A stretch of DNA of 64,000 bases from Ectothiorhodospira magna (GTDB lineage Bacteria > Pseudomonadota > Gammaproteobacteria > Ectothiorhodospirales > Ectothiorhodospiraceae), in NCBI RefSeq assembly GCF_900110965.1, contig NZ_FOFO01000002.1, forward strand, positions 1 through 64,000, in the 5' to 3' direction. Under the pieces are notes generated by a model. It saw nothing but the letters and a program-made list of their open reading frames with translations, was not told the origin of the DNA and made no database searches. Numbering within the stretch: position 1 is the stretch's first letter; the number at the start of each line of letters is the position of its first letter. Positions 10,005 to 19,118 of the stretch are shown piece by piece. Both the position numbers and the translations under genes were made by a program.

Positions 10005-11219
10005 ATGGCGGTGAATCTGTCCGAACCCGTTGCACTGGCGCCTGTGGCTGGTGTTCGTCTCGGTGCTGTGGCGGCGGGTATCCGCTACCAGGGGCGTGAC
10101 GATCTGGTACTGATGGAGCTGGCGCCGGGCAGCACCTGTGCTGCTGTGTTCACCCGCAATGCCTTTTGTGCAGCTCCGGTGCAGGTGGCCCGGCAGCATC
10201 TGGCCAGCGGGGCACCCCGCTATCTGCTGATCAATGCCGGCAATGCCAATGCCGGTACAGGAGCCCAGGGATTGACCGCCGCCCGTTCAAGCTGTGTGGC
10301 TGTCGCTGACCATGCCGGGGTGGATATGACCCAGGTATTGCCGTTTTCCACCGGAGTGATTGGTGAGCCATTGCCGGTGGACCGGATCTCGGCGGCCCTG
10401 CCCATGGCCATGACGGCCCTGAATGAGCAGGGCTGGATGGACGGGATGCGGGCCATCATGACCACCGATACGGTGGGCAAGGGGGTATCGGAAACAGTAC
10501 GTCTTTCCGGGGGAACGGTTACCCTCACCGGGATTGCCAAAGGATCGGGCATGATTCATCCCGACATGGCCACCATGCTGGCCTTTCTGGCCACCGATGC
10601 CCAGGTGGACAAGGACATGCTGCAGGCCATGCTGCTGCGCTGCAATGAAGCCAGTTTCAATGCCATCACCGTCGATGGTGATACCTCCACGAACGACGCC
10701 TGTGTATTGATGGCCACCGGAGCTGCCGGGGTCGGGTTGACCGATATGGCGGATCAGGTGCTGTTCGAGCAGGCATTGCTGCGGGTCTGCCGCCACCTGG
10801 CCCATGCCATTGTCCGTGATGGGGAAGGCGCCACCAAGTTCATTACCGTGCGGGTCAGTGGCGCCCGGGATGTGGCCGAAGCCCGTCAGGTGGGTTTTAC
10901 GGTGGCCTTGTCACCACTGGTGAAAACCGCCCTGTTTGCCTCCGATCCCAACTGGGGCCGTATCCTGGCGGCGGTGGGGCGGGCCGGTATTGCCGATCTG
11001 GACGTGGATCGGGTGACCATCCATCTGGATGATGTCTGTATCGTTACCCAGGGTGGGCGCGCCCCCGACTATGAAGAAGCGATGGGACAACAGGTGATGG
11101 CAAGGACCGATATCCCCATCAACATCCATCTGGGAGAACGGGGCACGGCCCAGGCCGAAGTCTATACCTGCGATTTTTCCTACGACTATGTGCGTATCAA
11201 CGCCGAATACCGCTCATGA
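10005..11219 (+). CDS. argJ: ornithine acetyltransferase / N-acetylglutamate synthase
   Basis: ArgJ recycles the acetyl group from N-acetylornithine to glutamate in arginine synthesis. The autoproteolysis site is visible in [14 protein letters not shown], where cleavage before the threonine creates the beta-chain nucleophile. The C-terminus matches the family ([12 protein letters not shown]). Its 404 residues are normal. Whether it is also the first-step synthase (bifunctional) cannot be told from sequence. GGAG in the last codons of secA serves as ribosome site, so translation is probably coupled to secA. Confidence 0.96.
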   Translation: MAVNLSEPVALAPVAGVRLGAVAAGIRYQGRDDLVLMELAPGSTCAAVFTRNAFCAAPVQVARQHLASGAPRYLLINAGNANAGTGAQGLTAARSSCVAVADHAGVDMTQVLPFSTGVIGEPLPVDRISAALPMAMTALNEQGWMDGMRAIMTTDTVGKGVSETVRLSGGTVTLTGIAKGSGMIHPDMATMLAFLATDAQVDKDMLQAMLLRCNEASFNAITVDGDTSTNDACVLMATGAAGVGLTDMADQVLFEQALLRVCRHLAHAIVRDGEGATKFITVRVSGARDVAEARQVGFTVALSPLVKTALFASDPNWGRILAAVGRAGIADLDVDRVTIHLDDVCIVTQGGRAPDYEEAMGQQVMARTDIPINIHLGERGTAQAEVYTCDFSYDYVRINAEYRS

Positions 11220-11260
11220 GTCAACGCCTTCCCGCCTAAGAACGGAAGCTCTCTTAACCA

Positions 11261-12232
11261 ATGACAAGCAGCCAGCCTTTGCGGGTGGCGGTGGCCGCCA
11301 TCGCCAATGATCGTGATGAATACCTGATTGCCCGTCGCCCTGATCATGTGCATCAGGGTGGGCGATGGGAGTTTCCCGGAGGCAAGATTGAGCCGGGGGA
11401 GAACCTGGAAACCGCCCTGTGCCGGGAATTGCGGGAAGAACTGGACATCATCCCCGTAAGCTTTCATCCCCTGATGACCCTGGACCACGCCTATCCTGAC
11501 CGGCAGGTGCGATTGGAGGTGGTCAGGGTTCATCGCTTCGAAGGCCGGCCTCGGGGCATGGAAGGCCAACCCCTGCGCTGGATGCCTGCCGGTTTATTGC
11601 ACACCCTGGATTTTCCCGCCGCCAACCGACCGATCATTCAGGCGCTGACGTTGCCGGATCGTGTATTGATCACCCCCGATCTGCGCTGCCCCCATACCCT
11701 GCTGGCGGGGCTGCAACGGACCCTGGCCGCAGGTTGGGTCCGCCTGATTCAGTGGCGAACGCCGCGTCTGGAAGGGGAAATCCTTGCCGAACTGATGGCC
11801 CAGGTCATGCCACTGTGTCGGGCCAAGGGGGTGCGCCTGTTGCTCAATGGCGATCCTGAGCGGGCCATCACCCTGGGGGCTGATGGCGTACACCTCAACA
11901 GCCACCGTCTGGCCTTGCTGGGCCAACGGCCTGAGGGACTGGATGGTCAGCATCTGGTGGGGGCATCGGTACATGATGCCGTGGGGCTGCGGCAGGCCCG
12001 GAAGATCGGCGCGGATCTGGTGCTGATTTCTCCAGTGGCCGCCACCTTGACCCACCCAGGGGCGCCCACATTAGGGTGGTCCCGGTTCGAGGAACTGGCC
12101 CGGCAGGCTGGCTGTCCGGCCTATGCCCTGGGCGGGATGACGCCGGCCCATGTGGCTACGGCCCAGGACCACGGTGGCCAGGGTATCGCCGGCATCCGGG
12201 GACTCTGGCTGGGGCCGGCAGAACCCGATTGA
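11261..12232 (+). CDS. Nudix hydrolase fused to ThiE-like domain
   Basis: The first 130 residues form a MutT-like Nudix domain with a complete Nudix box (GGKIEPGE then RELREEL), so it could hydrolyse oxidised nucleotides such as 8-oxo-dGTP. From about residue 135 comes a thiamine-phosphate-synthase-like barrel (GADGVHLNS, ALGGMTPAHV). This fusion is known in pseudomonads and relatives next to argJ. The ThiE half reads IQWRTPRL where active ThiE proteins usually have a QLR-K type phosphate-binding stretch, so thiamine synthase activity is doubtful. It is 41 bases after argJ and convergent with zapD. Confidence 0.88.
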   Translation: MTSSQPLRVAVAAIANDRDEYLIARRPDHVHQGGRWEFPGGKIEPGENLETALCRELREELDIIPVSFHPLMTLDHAYPDRQVRLEVVRVHRFEGRPRGMEGQPLRWMPAGLLHTLDFPAANRPIIQALTLPDRVLITPDLRCPHTLLAGLQRTLAAGWVRLIQWRTPRLEGEILAELMAQVMPLCRAKGVRLLLNGDPERAITLGADGVHLNSHRLALLGQRPEGLDGQHLVGASVHDAVGLRQARKIGADLVLISPVAATLTHPGAPTLGWSRFEELARQAGCPAYALGGMTPAHVATAQDHGGQGIAGIRGLWLGPAEPD

Positions 12233-12242
12233 ATCCTGCCCG

Positions 12243-13007
12243 TTAAAGGGCGCAGCAGCTCAGGGTAAACTGAATTTCCCCATCACACTGGGCTGGCCGG
12301 GATGTCATATCACCTGCCCGCAGGAAACGCACCGAAAACCGCTGTTTGCCGGCGCTGATCTCCGGGTAGCAGGGGGCATTCATGGGCAGGATGATTCGCA
12401 GCATCTGCCAAGGCTGGGTAGTATCCAGGGTCTGTTCATGAAAACCTCTGGGTGCAATCACGGTACGGTTTGCCCCGGCGTTGCGGATCAACTGCAGGAT
12501 CACACTGACGGATTCCTGGATTTCGGTAAAAGGTTGTGCCCATACCTGCAGCAGTTGCCGGCGTTCCCCGGTGGGGCGAGCCAACCAATAGTGATAGGCT
12601 GGCAGATCGAAATCGCAGGTTCCCCCCGGTATGGCGGTCCGCTGGCGGATGCTGTTGAAAAAATCATTGCCCTTGACCTGCCGGTCCATCTGACCACCCA
12701 GAGCGTGAATGGTATCAATGAGTTGACGATGGTGGTGGATCACCGAGTTCAAGCGCTGCTGGTCCACGCCGGGTTCACTGCCGAGCCGGCCCAGGTTGAC
12801 GATCTGCCGCTCCAGCTCTTTTATCAATTCCCGCTTCACATCCACCCGGTTGGTGAGGTTCACCATTTCGATCAAGGTGAGCAGACTGCTGTGGGTATCC
12901 GGCGGCGCTTCATGTTTCAGGGCGTGATCAAAGCGCGCCATGAGCATTTCCAGGCGCATGAACAAGCGGACCCGCTCATGCAAGGGTTGTTCGTAGGTGA
13001 TGGTCAT
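12243..13007 (-). CDS. zapD: cell division protein ZapD
   Basis: ZapD (YacF) bundles FtsZ filaments by binding the FtsZ C-terminal peptide. The alpha-helical N-terminus (YEQPLHERVRLFMRLE) matches the family and the C-terminal beta domain follows (FSVRFLRAGD). ATG 13007 and GTG 13013 are both possible; the GTG gives the same spacing to the conserved EQPL as E. coli. There is no ribosome-binding site before either. A consensus promoter predicts transcription starting at about 13013-13015, so the mRNA may be leaderless. It normally follows coaE, and here an IS-like repeat separates the two. Confidence 0.92.
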   Translation of the reverse strand: MTITYEQPLHERVRLFMRLEMLMARFDHALKHEAPPDTHSSLLTLIEMVNLTNRVDVKRELIKELERQIVNLGRLGSEPGVDQQRLNSVIHHHRQLIDTIHALGGQMDRQVKGNDFFNSIRQRTAIPGGTCDFDLPAYHYWLARPTGERRQLLQVWAQPFTEIQESVSVILQLIRNAGANRTVIAPRGFHEQTLDTTQPWQMLRIILPMNAPCYPEISAGKQRFSVRFLRAGDMTSRPAQCDGEIQFTLSCCAL

Positions 13008-13020
13008 TTTCACGGCGCTG

Positions 13021-13049
13021 ATTATAGGCAATAGCTATCTATGTATCAA
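13021..13049 (-). promoter_or_regulatory. near-consensus sigma-70 promoter of zapD
   Basis: On the minus strand TTGATA (13044-13049) and TATAAT (13021-13026) are separated by exactly 17 bases: five of six and six of six consensus matches. The expected start is about 7 bases downstream, at or within two bases of the GTG at 13013. It is the best promoter match I found in the window. Confidence 0.82.
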
Positions 13050-13061
13050 GTTTGGAGGCGG

Positions 13062-13105
13062 CGCTTCCTCCCCCGACTGAAATCAGGGGCTTTCGCACCG
13101 GAAAT
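13062..13105. repeat. IS200/IS605-like end hairpin (copy C)
   Basis: Between coaE and the zapD promoter lies CTCCCCCGACTGAAATCAGG followed by GGCTTTCGC. This resembles the distal part of the sucC and rplM leaders (CTCCCCGACTTGAAAGACGG and so on) and the folded right end of TnpB-type elements. It forms a CCCC/GGGG stem. No gene start follows it on the plus strand, unlike the other two copies. Confidence 0.45.
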
Positions 13106-13133
13106 TCTGTGAAAGACACATGCCATCCGGGCA

Positions 13134-13733
13134 TCAACCGGCACCCGCCAGGGCCAGATAGCGCTGGTGCAGGGTGTCGACCTGATGTTCAAGATCAGTG
13201 GCTGGCCCCTCGTTGTCGATCACATCATCGGCTATTGCCAGCCGCTGGGTCCTGGAAGCCTGGGTATCCAGGATGGCCTGGATCTGTTGCGCCGATACCC
13301 CGTCACGGTGACTGGCTCTGGCTTTTTGGGTGGCCTCGGTACAATCCACCAGCAATACCCGGTCTACCCGTTCCTGAGCGCCTGACTCCAGCAGCAAGGG
13401 GACGACCAGGATACAGTAAGGGGGTTTGGCCCTGAGTATTTCCTGGTCCATTTTATCCCAGATCATAGGGTGCAGCAGATGTTCCAGTCTGTGACGGGCT
13501 TGGTGGTTCTGGAAGACCTGTTCCCGCAACAGGGCCCGATCCAGACTGCCATCGGGTCTGAGGAGATGGTGACCAAAGGCAGACACCACCGCAGCCAGTC
13601 CTGGCGAACCTGGCGCCACCACCTGCCTGGCCATTATATCTGCATCAATGACCGTAATCCCACGGGCCTCAAACAGCCGGGATACGGTGCTTTTGCCGCT
13701 GCCAATGCCGCCGGTGAGTCCGATGGTCAACAT
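13134..13733 (-). CDS. coaE: dephospho-CoA kinase
   Basis: CoaE phosphorylates dephospho-CoA in the last step of coenzyme A synthesis. The P-loop GGIGSGKST, the DADIMAR substrate motif and PLLLESG are present. Its 199 residues are normal for the family. The ATG lies three bases after the pilD stop, in the classic pilB-pilC-pilD-coaE order, so it is probably transcribed with the pilus assembly genes. Confidence 0.97.
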   Translation of the reverse strand: MLTIGLTGGIGSGKSTVSRLFEARGITVIDADIMARQVVAPGSPGLAAVVSAFGHHLLRPDGSLDRALLREQVFQNHQARHRLEHLLHPMIWDKMDQEILRAKPPYCILVVPLLLESGAQERVDRVLLVDCTEATQKARASHRDGVSAQQIQAILDTQASRTQRLAIADDVIDNEGPATDLEHQVDTLHQRYLALAGAG

Positions 13734-13736
13734 GGC

Positions 13737-14615
13737 CTAGTGCATCATGCCCAGATAGGTGTCCACGATCAGATGGCCCCATAGCAGGGCAATCCAGCCC
13801 GCAGCGGCCAGATATGGACCAAAAGGCATGGGCAGGTTACGGTCCCGCCCCCTCACGGCAATGAGCAGCAGACCCACCACGGCCCCGACCAGGGACGACA
13901 ATAAAATGATCAGGGGCAGCATCTGCCAGCCGAGCCAGGCACCCAGGGCAGCCAGTAGTTTGAAGTCGCCATGCCCCATGCCTTCCTTGCCGGTGAGCAA
14001 GCGGAAGCCATGGTAGACCAGCCACAGGCTCAGATAGCCAAAGACGGCCCCCAGCAGGCTGCTGGTGGCATCGGTAAACAGGCCACCCAGGTTCAGCACC
14101 AGCCCCAGCCATAACAGTGGCAAAGTGATGACATCCGGCAACAGGGTGGTGCGCAGGTCGATCACGGCCAGGGCGATCAAGGCCCAGGTCAACAGCAGGG
14201 CTGCCGCCGCTGTCCAGGTGGCACCGAAATACCAGACCACAGCCATGGAGAGCAGGGCGGTGGCCAGTTCCACCAGGGGATACTGGGGGGAAATGGAGGC
14301 GCCGCAGGCGGCACATTTGCCCCTGAGAAACAGATAACTCAAGAGGGGGATGTTTTCCAGGGCGGTGATGCCATGGCCGCAGGCGGGACAGGCAGAGCGG
14401 GGAAGCAGCAGGTTGTAGGGCGGCGCAGGTTCCTGGTCCACCGGCGGCCCATGGCCCTGTGACCGTTGCCAGTCCAGCACATCCTCCTGCCAGCGCCGCT
14501 CCATCATGATCGGCAGTCGATGAATGACCACATTGAGAAAGCTGCCGACCATCAGGCTGAACACCCCGGTCAGGGCCAACAGCAGTGGCAGGCTATCGGT
14601 AACGGGAAAACTCAT
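13737..14615 (-). CDS. pilD: prepilin peptidase / N-methyltransferase PilD
   Basis: This inner-membrane aspartic protease removes the leader from type IV prepilins and methylates the new N-terminus. The zinc-binding tetracysteine region is intact (CPACGHG and CAACG). The two catalytic aspartates are in AVIDLRTTLLPD and in GMGHGDFKLLAALG. About eight membrane helices are apparent. Its start overlaps the pilC stop by four bases, implying coupled translation. Its likely substrate is the pilin at 57.2 kb (leader MKKQSG before FTLIEL). Confidence 0.97.
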   Translation of the reverse strand: MSFPVTDSLPLLLALTGVFSLMVGSFLNVVIHRLPIMMERRWQEDVLDWQRSQGHGPPVDQEPAPPYNLLLPRSACPACGHGITALENIPLLSYLFLRGKCAACGASISPQYPLVELATALLSMAVVWYFGATWTAAAALLLTWALIALAVIDLRTTLLPDVITLPLLWLGLVLNLGGLFTDATSSLLGAVFGYLSLWLVYHGFRLLTGKEGMGHGDFKLLAALGAWLGWQMLPLIILLSSLVGAVVGLLLIAVRGRDRNLPMPFGPYLAAAGWIALLWGHLIVDTYLGMMH

Positions 14616-15817
14616 ACCACAGACCCCAATTGGAAGATGGGCAGATACATGGCAATCACCAGGCCACCTACCACAACACCCAGGATGGCCATGATCATGG
14701 GTTCCATCAGGCTGGCGAGGGCATCAACCATATTGTCCACTTCCTCCTCATAAAAGTCGGCCACCTTGCTCAGCATATCGTCCAGGGCGCCGGATTCCTC
14801 GCCGATGGCCACCATTTGTACCACCATGTTGGGGAACACCCCGGAATTGCGCATGGCCTGCTGCAACTGAACCCCGGCGGCGGTTTCATCCCGCATCCGC
14901 AAGGTGGCCTCCACAAACAGGGCATTGCCGGTGGCGCCGGCCACCGATTCCATGGATTCCACCAGGGGCACCCCGGCGGAGAACATGGTGGACAAGGTGC
15001 GGGAAAAGCGGGCGATGGCGGCTTTGCGCAGCAACTCCCCCACCACCGGAATCCGCAGGGAGAGCAGTTCCAGCCGCCGTCGGAAGGCCCGGGAACGGCG
15101 CCGGATCTGAACGAAGGCAAATGCCGCCAGAATAATACCGCCGAAAATGACCCCCCAGTAGCGCTGGAAGGCTTCCGAGATATTGATCACAAACTGGGTG
15201 AACACCGGCAGATCAGCGCCAAAGCCCTGGAACAGATCCTGAAACTGGGGGATCACGAAAATCAACAAAATGGAGGTGACGATGAAGCCCACCACCACCA
15301 CTGCCGCCGGGTAAAACAGGGCTTTTTTGATCTTGCCCTTGAGGGATTCGATCTGCTCCTTGTAGGTGGCAATCCGGTGCAGCAGGGTTTCCAGGGCGCC
15401 GGATTGCTCACCGGCCTTGACCAGGTTGATGACCAGATCGTCAAAGTAGGTGGGATGGCGGGCCAGGGCATCGGCAAAAGTGGTACCGCCTTCCACATCG
15501 GCCTTGATCTTGAGGATCAGTTCCTGCATGGCCAGGTTTTCGTGGCCCCGGCCAATGATTTCAAAAGATTGTACCAGGGGGACGCCGGCACTCATCATGG
15601 TGGCCATCTGGCGCAGAAAAATAGCAATATCCTTGGGGGTGATTCGTTTGCGGGCGCCGAACAGGGGTTTGGGTTTCTTGCGTACCTTGAGGGGATTGAT
15701 GCCCTGGCGCCGCAGTTCTGCCTTGGCCAGACTTTCATTGATGGCGCTGGTTTCCCCCTTGATCCTGACCCCTTTTTTGTCAACGCCTTCCCAGACAAAC
15801 ACTGTCATTTCAGCCAT
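14612..15817 (-). CDS. pilC: type IV pilus inner-membrane platform protein PilC
   Basis: PilC is the GspF-family platform on which the PilB motor acts. Two homologous cytoplasmic T2SSF domains (about residues 70-190 and 275-395) carry FLRQMATMMSAGVPLVQS and FSRTLSTMFSAGVPLVES. They are separated by membrane helices near 170-190, 220-240 and 375-395. Its 401 residues are normal. It starts four bases after pilB and overlaps pilD. Confidence 0.97.
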   Translation of the reverse strand: MAEMTVFVWEGVDKKGVRIKGETSAINESLAKAELRRQGINPLKVRKKPKPLFGARKRITPKDIAIFLRQMATMMSAGVPLVQSFEIIGRGHENLAMQELILKIKADVEGGTTFADALARHPTYFDDLVINLVKAGEQSGALETLLHRIATYKEQIESLKGKIKKALFYPAAVVVVGFIVTSILLIFVIPQFQDLFQGFGADLPVFTQFVINISEAFQRYWGVIFGGIILAAFAFVQIRRRSRAFRRRLELLSLRIPVVGELLRKAAIARFSRTLSTMFSAGVPLVESMESVAGATGNALFVEATLRMRDETAAGVQLQQAMRNSGVFPNMVVQMVAIGEESGALDDMLSKVADFYEEEVDNMVDALASLMEPMIMAILGVVVGGLVIAMYLPIFQLGSVV

Positions 15818-15821
15818 ATCG

Positions 15822-17534
15822 TTAGTCCTTGGTCACGCGGTTGACTTCTTCAAGACTGGTGACTCCGGCTTTCACCTTGAGTAGCCCGGCCCGTCGCAGG
15901 TCATCAACCCCCTCGGCCCGGGCCTGTTCCGCCAGTTGCATGGAATTGCCGCCTTCCAGAATGAGCCGCTGGGTGGCTTGGGAGATGGGCAGTACCTGAT
16001 AAATCCCCACCCGTCCCTGATAGCCATTGGTACATTGATCGCAGCCCACCGGCTTGAACAGTCTAAAGCCCTGGTCGATTTCTGCTTCAGTGAACCCTTC
16101 CTGCAGCAGCGTCTCCCTGGGGATCTCTTCGGGGGCCTTGCAATGATTGCACAGGCGCCGGGCCAGTCGCTGGGCAATGATGAGCAGGATCGAGGAGGCG
16201 ATGTTGTAGGGGGGCACCCCCATGTTGGCCAGGCGGGTGAGGGTCTGGGGGGCATCATTGGTGTGCAGGGTTGATAGCACCAAATGGCCGGTCTGGGCCG
16301 CCTTGATGGCAATTTCGGCAGTTTCCAGATCCCGGATCTCCCCCACCATGATGATATCCGGATCCTGACGCAGGAAGGACCGCAGGGCAGCGGCAAAGGT
16401 CAGGCCCACCTTGGGGTTGACGTTCACCTGATTGATGCCGGGCATGTTGATTTCAGCCGGGTCTTCTGCCGTGGAAATGTTCCGGTCGGGGGTATTGAGA
16501 ATCCCAAGGCCGGTGTAGAGGGAGACGGTTTTACCTGAGCCGGTGGGTCCGGTGACCAGAATCATGCCATAGGGCTTGCTCAGGGCCTTGAGATACAGGG
16601 CCTTTTGGTGTTCCTCGTATCCCAGGGCATCAATGCCCATGAAGGCACTGGAGGAATCCAGTATACGCAGCACCACTTTTTCTCCATACAGGGTGGGGCA
16701 GCTGTTGACACGAAAATCAATGGCCCGGCCCCGGGAAATCTGCATCTTGATGCGCCCGTCCTGGGGAATCCGCCGCTCGGAGATGTCCATGCGGGACATG
16801 ACCTTGATGCGGGAGGTGATGCGGGGCGCCAGACTGGTGGGCGGCTGGGCGATGTCATGGAGCACTCCATCGAGACGAAACCGGACCCGGAAGAATTTTT
16901 CATAGGGTTCAAAGTGAATGTCCGAGGCCTTGCGATTGATGGCGTCCAGCAGCACCTTGTTGACGAACCGCACCACCGGCGTGTCATCCACATCGCTTTC
17001 GGTGGCCTCCTGACCCCGTTCTTCCCTGTCCACTATCTCCAGATTGTCCAGATCCTCGGCCATCAGCCCTTCCATCATGGCAGAGGCGTCGTTGAGGGTA
17101 TCCTCGATCAGTTTGGCCAGCTTGTCCTGCTCCACCAGTACCGGCTCGGTGGGAATGCCCGTGTTGAACTTGATTTCGTCCAGGGCAAGGACATTCATGG
17201 GATCGGACATGGCCACAAACAACCGGTTGCCCCGCCGGAAGATGGGGAGCGCCTGGTGTTGGCGGATCAATTTTTCGTCCACCAGCCGGGTGGGAATGAA
17301 CTCTCTGTCCAGAGCATCCAGATCAAACAGGGGTGTACCGAACTCTTCGGCGGCCACCTGGGCCAATGTTCTGGCCGTCAGGATTTTTTCCGTGACCAGA
17401 TGGGCCACCAGGGGCAATCGTTTGCGACGGGACTGCTCCAATGCCTTGTTGGCATCGACCTCGCTGAGAAGCCCATCTTTGACCAGGCGCCGGGCGAGAC
17501 CACTCAGGGGTATGGATGCGGCGGGTGAGGACAT
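15822..17534 (-). CDS. pilB: type IV pilus assembly ATPase PilB
   Basis: PilB is the hexameric cytoplasmic motor for pilus extension. N-terminal T2SSE_N domains (residues 1-150) precede the ATPase core with Walker A GPTGSGKTVSLYTGL, the Asp and His boxes and Walker B IIMVGEIRDLETAEIA. A zinc tetracysteine follows (CNHCKAPEE and CDQCTNG). Its 570 residues are typical. Upstream lies a 225-base gap to pilR in which I could not find a convincing promoter. No pilT or pilU retraction ATPase is in the window. Confidence 0.97.
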   Translation of the reverse strand: MSSPAASIPLSGLARRLVKDGLLSEVDANKALEQSRRKRLPLVAHLVTEKILTARTLAQVAAEEFGTPLFDLDALDREFIPTRLVDEKLIRQHQALPIFRRGNRLFVAMSDPMNVLALDEIKFNTGIPTEPVLVEQDKLAKLIEDTLNDASAMMEGLMAEDLDNLEIVDREERGQEATESDVDDTPVVRFVNKVLLDAINRKASDIHFEPYEKFFRVRFRLDGVLHDIAQPPTSLAPRITSRIKVMSRMDISERRIPQDGRIKMQISRGRAIDFRVNSCPTLYGEKVVLRILDSSSAFMGIDALGYEEHQKALYLKALSKPYGMILVTGPTGSGKTVSLYTGLGILNTPDRNISTAEDPAEINMPGINQVNVNPKVGLTFAAALRSFLRQDPDIIMVGEIRDLETAEIAIKAAQTGHLVLSTLHTNDAPQTLTRLANMGVPPYNIASSILLIIAQRLARRLCNHCKAPEEIPRETLLQEGFTEAEIDQGFRLFKPVGCDQCTNGYQGRVGIYQVLPISQATQRLILEGGNSMQLAEQARAEGVDDLRRAGLLKVKAGVTSLEEVNRVTKD

Positions 17535-17759
17535 GGGGACTCTGGGTTGGGGGATATGGAGGACTGATCAAGCTGCATGTTGTTTTCGTGCTCAAACGGC
17601 CAGCGCCCGCCGCGCCTGCAATGGTTTTGCGGAGCATTTGGCGGCGTTTGACTGGAAACCGATGTCATGTGGAATCCTAAGGCACCAAGCCCCTCAAAAG
17701 AAACCCCGCTTGGCCCTCTCCTGGCTACCCCTGGCAGGGGGAATGCGCGGGGGAGATGT

Positions 17760-19118
17760 TCAATGGTGTTTCAGACCCAACCGCCCCAGCCGGTGACGCA
17801 ACTGTCGGGCCGTCAATCCCAGATGGCGGGCCGCCAGGGTCGGGTTGCCACCGGCCTGGGCCAGGGCCAGGGTGATGGTCTGTCTTTCCTGCTGCTCCAG
17901 ATGCTGGGTCAGGGGGCGTTGGGGTGAGGAAGACGGGTCAGGATGCTCGGTGTCGGTGGTGTGGGGCAGCCGCAGGTCCGCCACCTGGATGGTGTTGCTT
18001 TCAGTCAGGGTGGCGGCCCGTTCCAGCAGATTTTCCAGTTCCCGCACATTGCCTGGATAATCATGGGCCATCAGGGCCTGGATTGCGGCAGATGTGAGAT
18101 GTTTGGCTGGTGTATCCCAATGGTCTGCCAGCCGGTTGAGAATATGGGTCGCCAGCAGGGGGATGTCCTCCTGCCGTTCCCGCAGGGCCGGCACCCGCAA
18201 TTCGATGACATTCAGCCGATAGAACAGATCCTGACGAAAACGCCCGGCCTGAACCTCCACGGCCAAATCCTTGTGGGAGGCCGACAGAATACGCACATCC
18301 AGGGGGATTTCATGGGCTGCCCCGATGGGTTTGATGGCCCGCTCCTGAATGGCCCGCAATAACTTGACCTGCATATGCAGGGGCAACTCGGCCACTTCGT
18401 CCAGTAACAGGGTGCCCCCCTGGGCCGCCTGAAACAGCCCCTGTTTATCTGCTGTGGCTCCGGTGAAGCTGCCTTTGATATGGCCAAAGAATTCGCTTTC
18501 CATCAGTTCGGCGGGGATGGCACCACAGTTGACCGGCACAAAGGGATGCCCCTGTCTGGGACCACGCCGGTGGATCTCCCGGGCTACCCGTTCCTTGCCG
18601 CTGCCCGACTCCCCCAGGATATAAACCGGCGCCTGACTGCGGGCCAGCTTGAGGATGGTCTCATTGAGCCGCTGCATGGCGGGGGTATGGCCCAGCAGGC
18701 CATGGGGATCGGCCTGCTGGGCCTGTGTCCCGGCGTCTTCCGGTGGGGATTGGCTCAATTTCAGCGCGGTACTCACCAGCCGACGCAGGTTGTGCAGGTC
18801 CACCGGCTTGGAGACAAAGTCGAAGGCGCCGGATTTAAGGGCCTGTACCGCAGACTCAACGCTGCCATAGGCGGTGATGACAGCCACCGGCAGGTTCGGA
18901 TGATGGATCTGCATATGGTCCACCAGGTCAATGCCATCCCCATCCGGCAGGCGCATATCGGTCAGACACAGGTCAAAATGTGTGTTCTCCAGCAGCCGCT
19001 TGGCCTCGCTGACCGTACCCACGGCGCGGGTGTGCAACTGCATTCGCCCAAGGGTGATTTCCAGCAGTTCCCGGATATCCGGTTCATCGTCGATGATCAG
19101 TACGTTGTGAAGGGTCAT
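17760..19118 (-). CDS. pilR: sigma-54 response regulator PilR
   Basis: PilR is an NtrC-type activator that switches on pilin transcription. The receiver domain has the phospho-acceptor in CLTDMRLPDGDG and acidic residues IDDEPD. The AAA+ domain has GESGSGKERVAREIH and the sigma-54 contact loop, written GSFTGA instead of the usual GAFTGA. LLLDEVAELPL forms Walker B. A Fis-type HTH ends the protein (NPTLAARHLGLTARQLRHRL). Serine in place of alanine is a known tolerated variant. It overlaps pilS by four bases. Its likely target is the GG-N10-GC promoter at 57.65 kb. Confidence 0.95.
   Translation of the reverse strand: MTLHNVLIIDDEPDIRELLEITLGRMQLHTRAVGTVSEAKRLLENTHFDLCLTDMRLPDGDGIDLVDHMQIHHPNLPVAVITAYGSVESAVQALKSGAFDFVSKPVDLHNLRRLVSTALKLSQSPPEDAGTQAQQADPHGLLGHTPAMQRLNETILKLARSQAPVYILGESGSGKERVAREIHRRGPRQGHPFVPVNCGAIPAELMESEFFGHIKGSFTGATADKQGLFQAAQGGTLLLDEVAELPLHMQVKLLRAIQERAIKPIGAAHEIPLDVRILSASHKDLAVEVQAGRFRQDLFYRLNVIELRVPALRERQEDIPLLATHILNRLADHWDTPAKHLTSAAIQALMAHDYPGNVRELENLLERAATLTESNTIQVADLRLPHTTDTEHPDPSSSPQRPLTQHLEQQERQTITLALAQAGGNPTLAARHLGLTARQLRHRLGRLGLKHH

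Noticed and set aside
17535-17759. Sigma-54 promoter in front of pilB
   Set aside because: The best candidate (TGGCCG with a later GC) has the wrong spacing between the GG and GC pairs.
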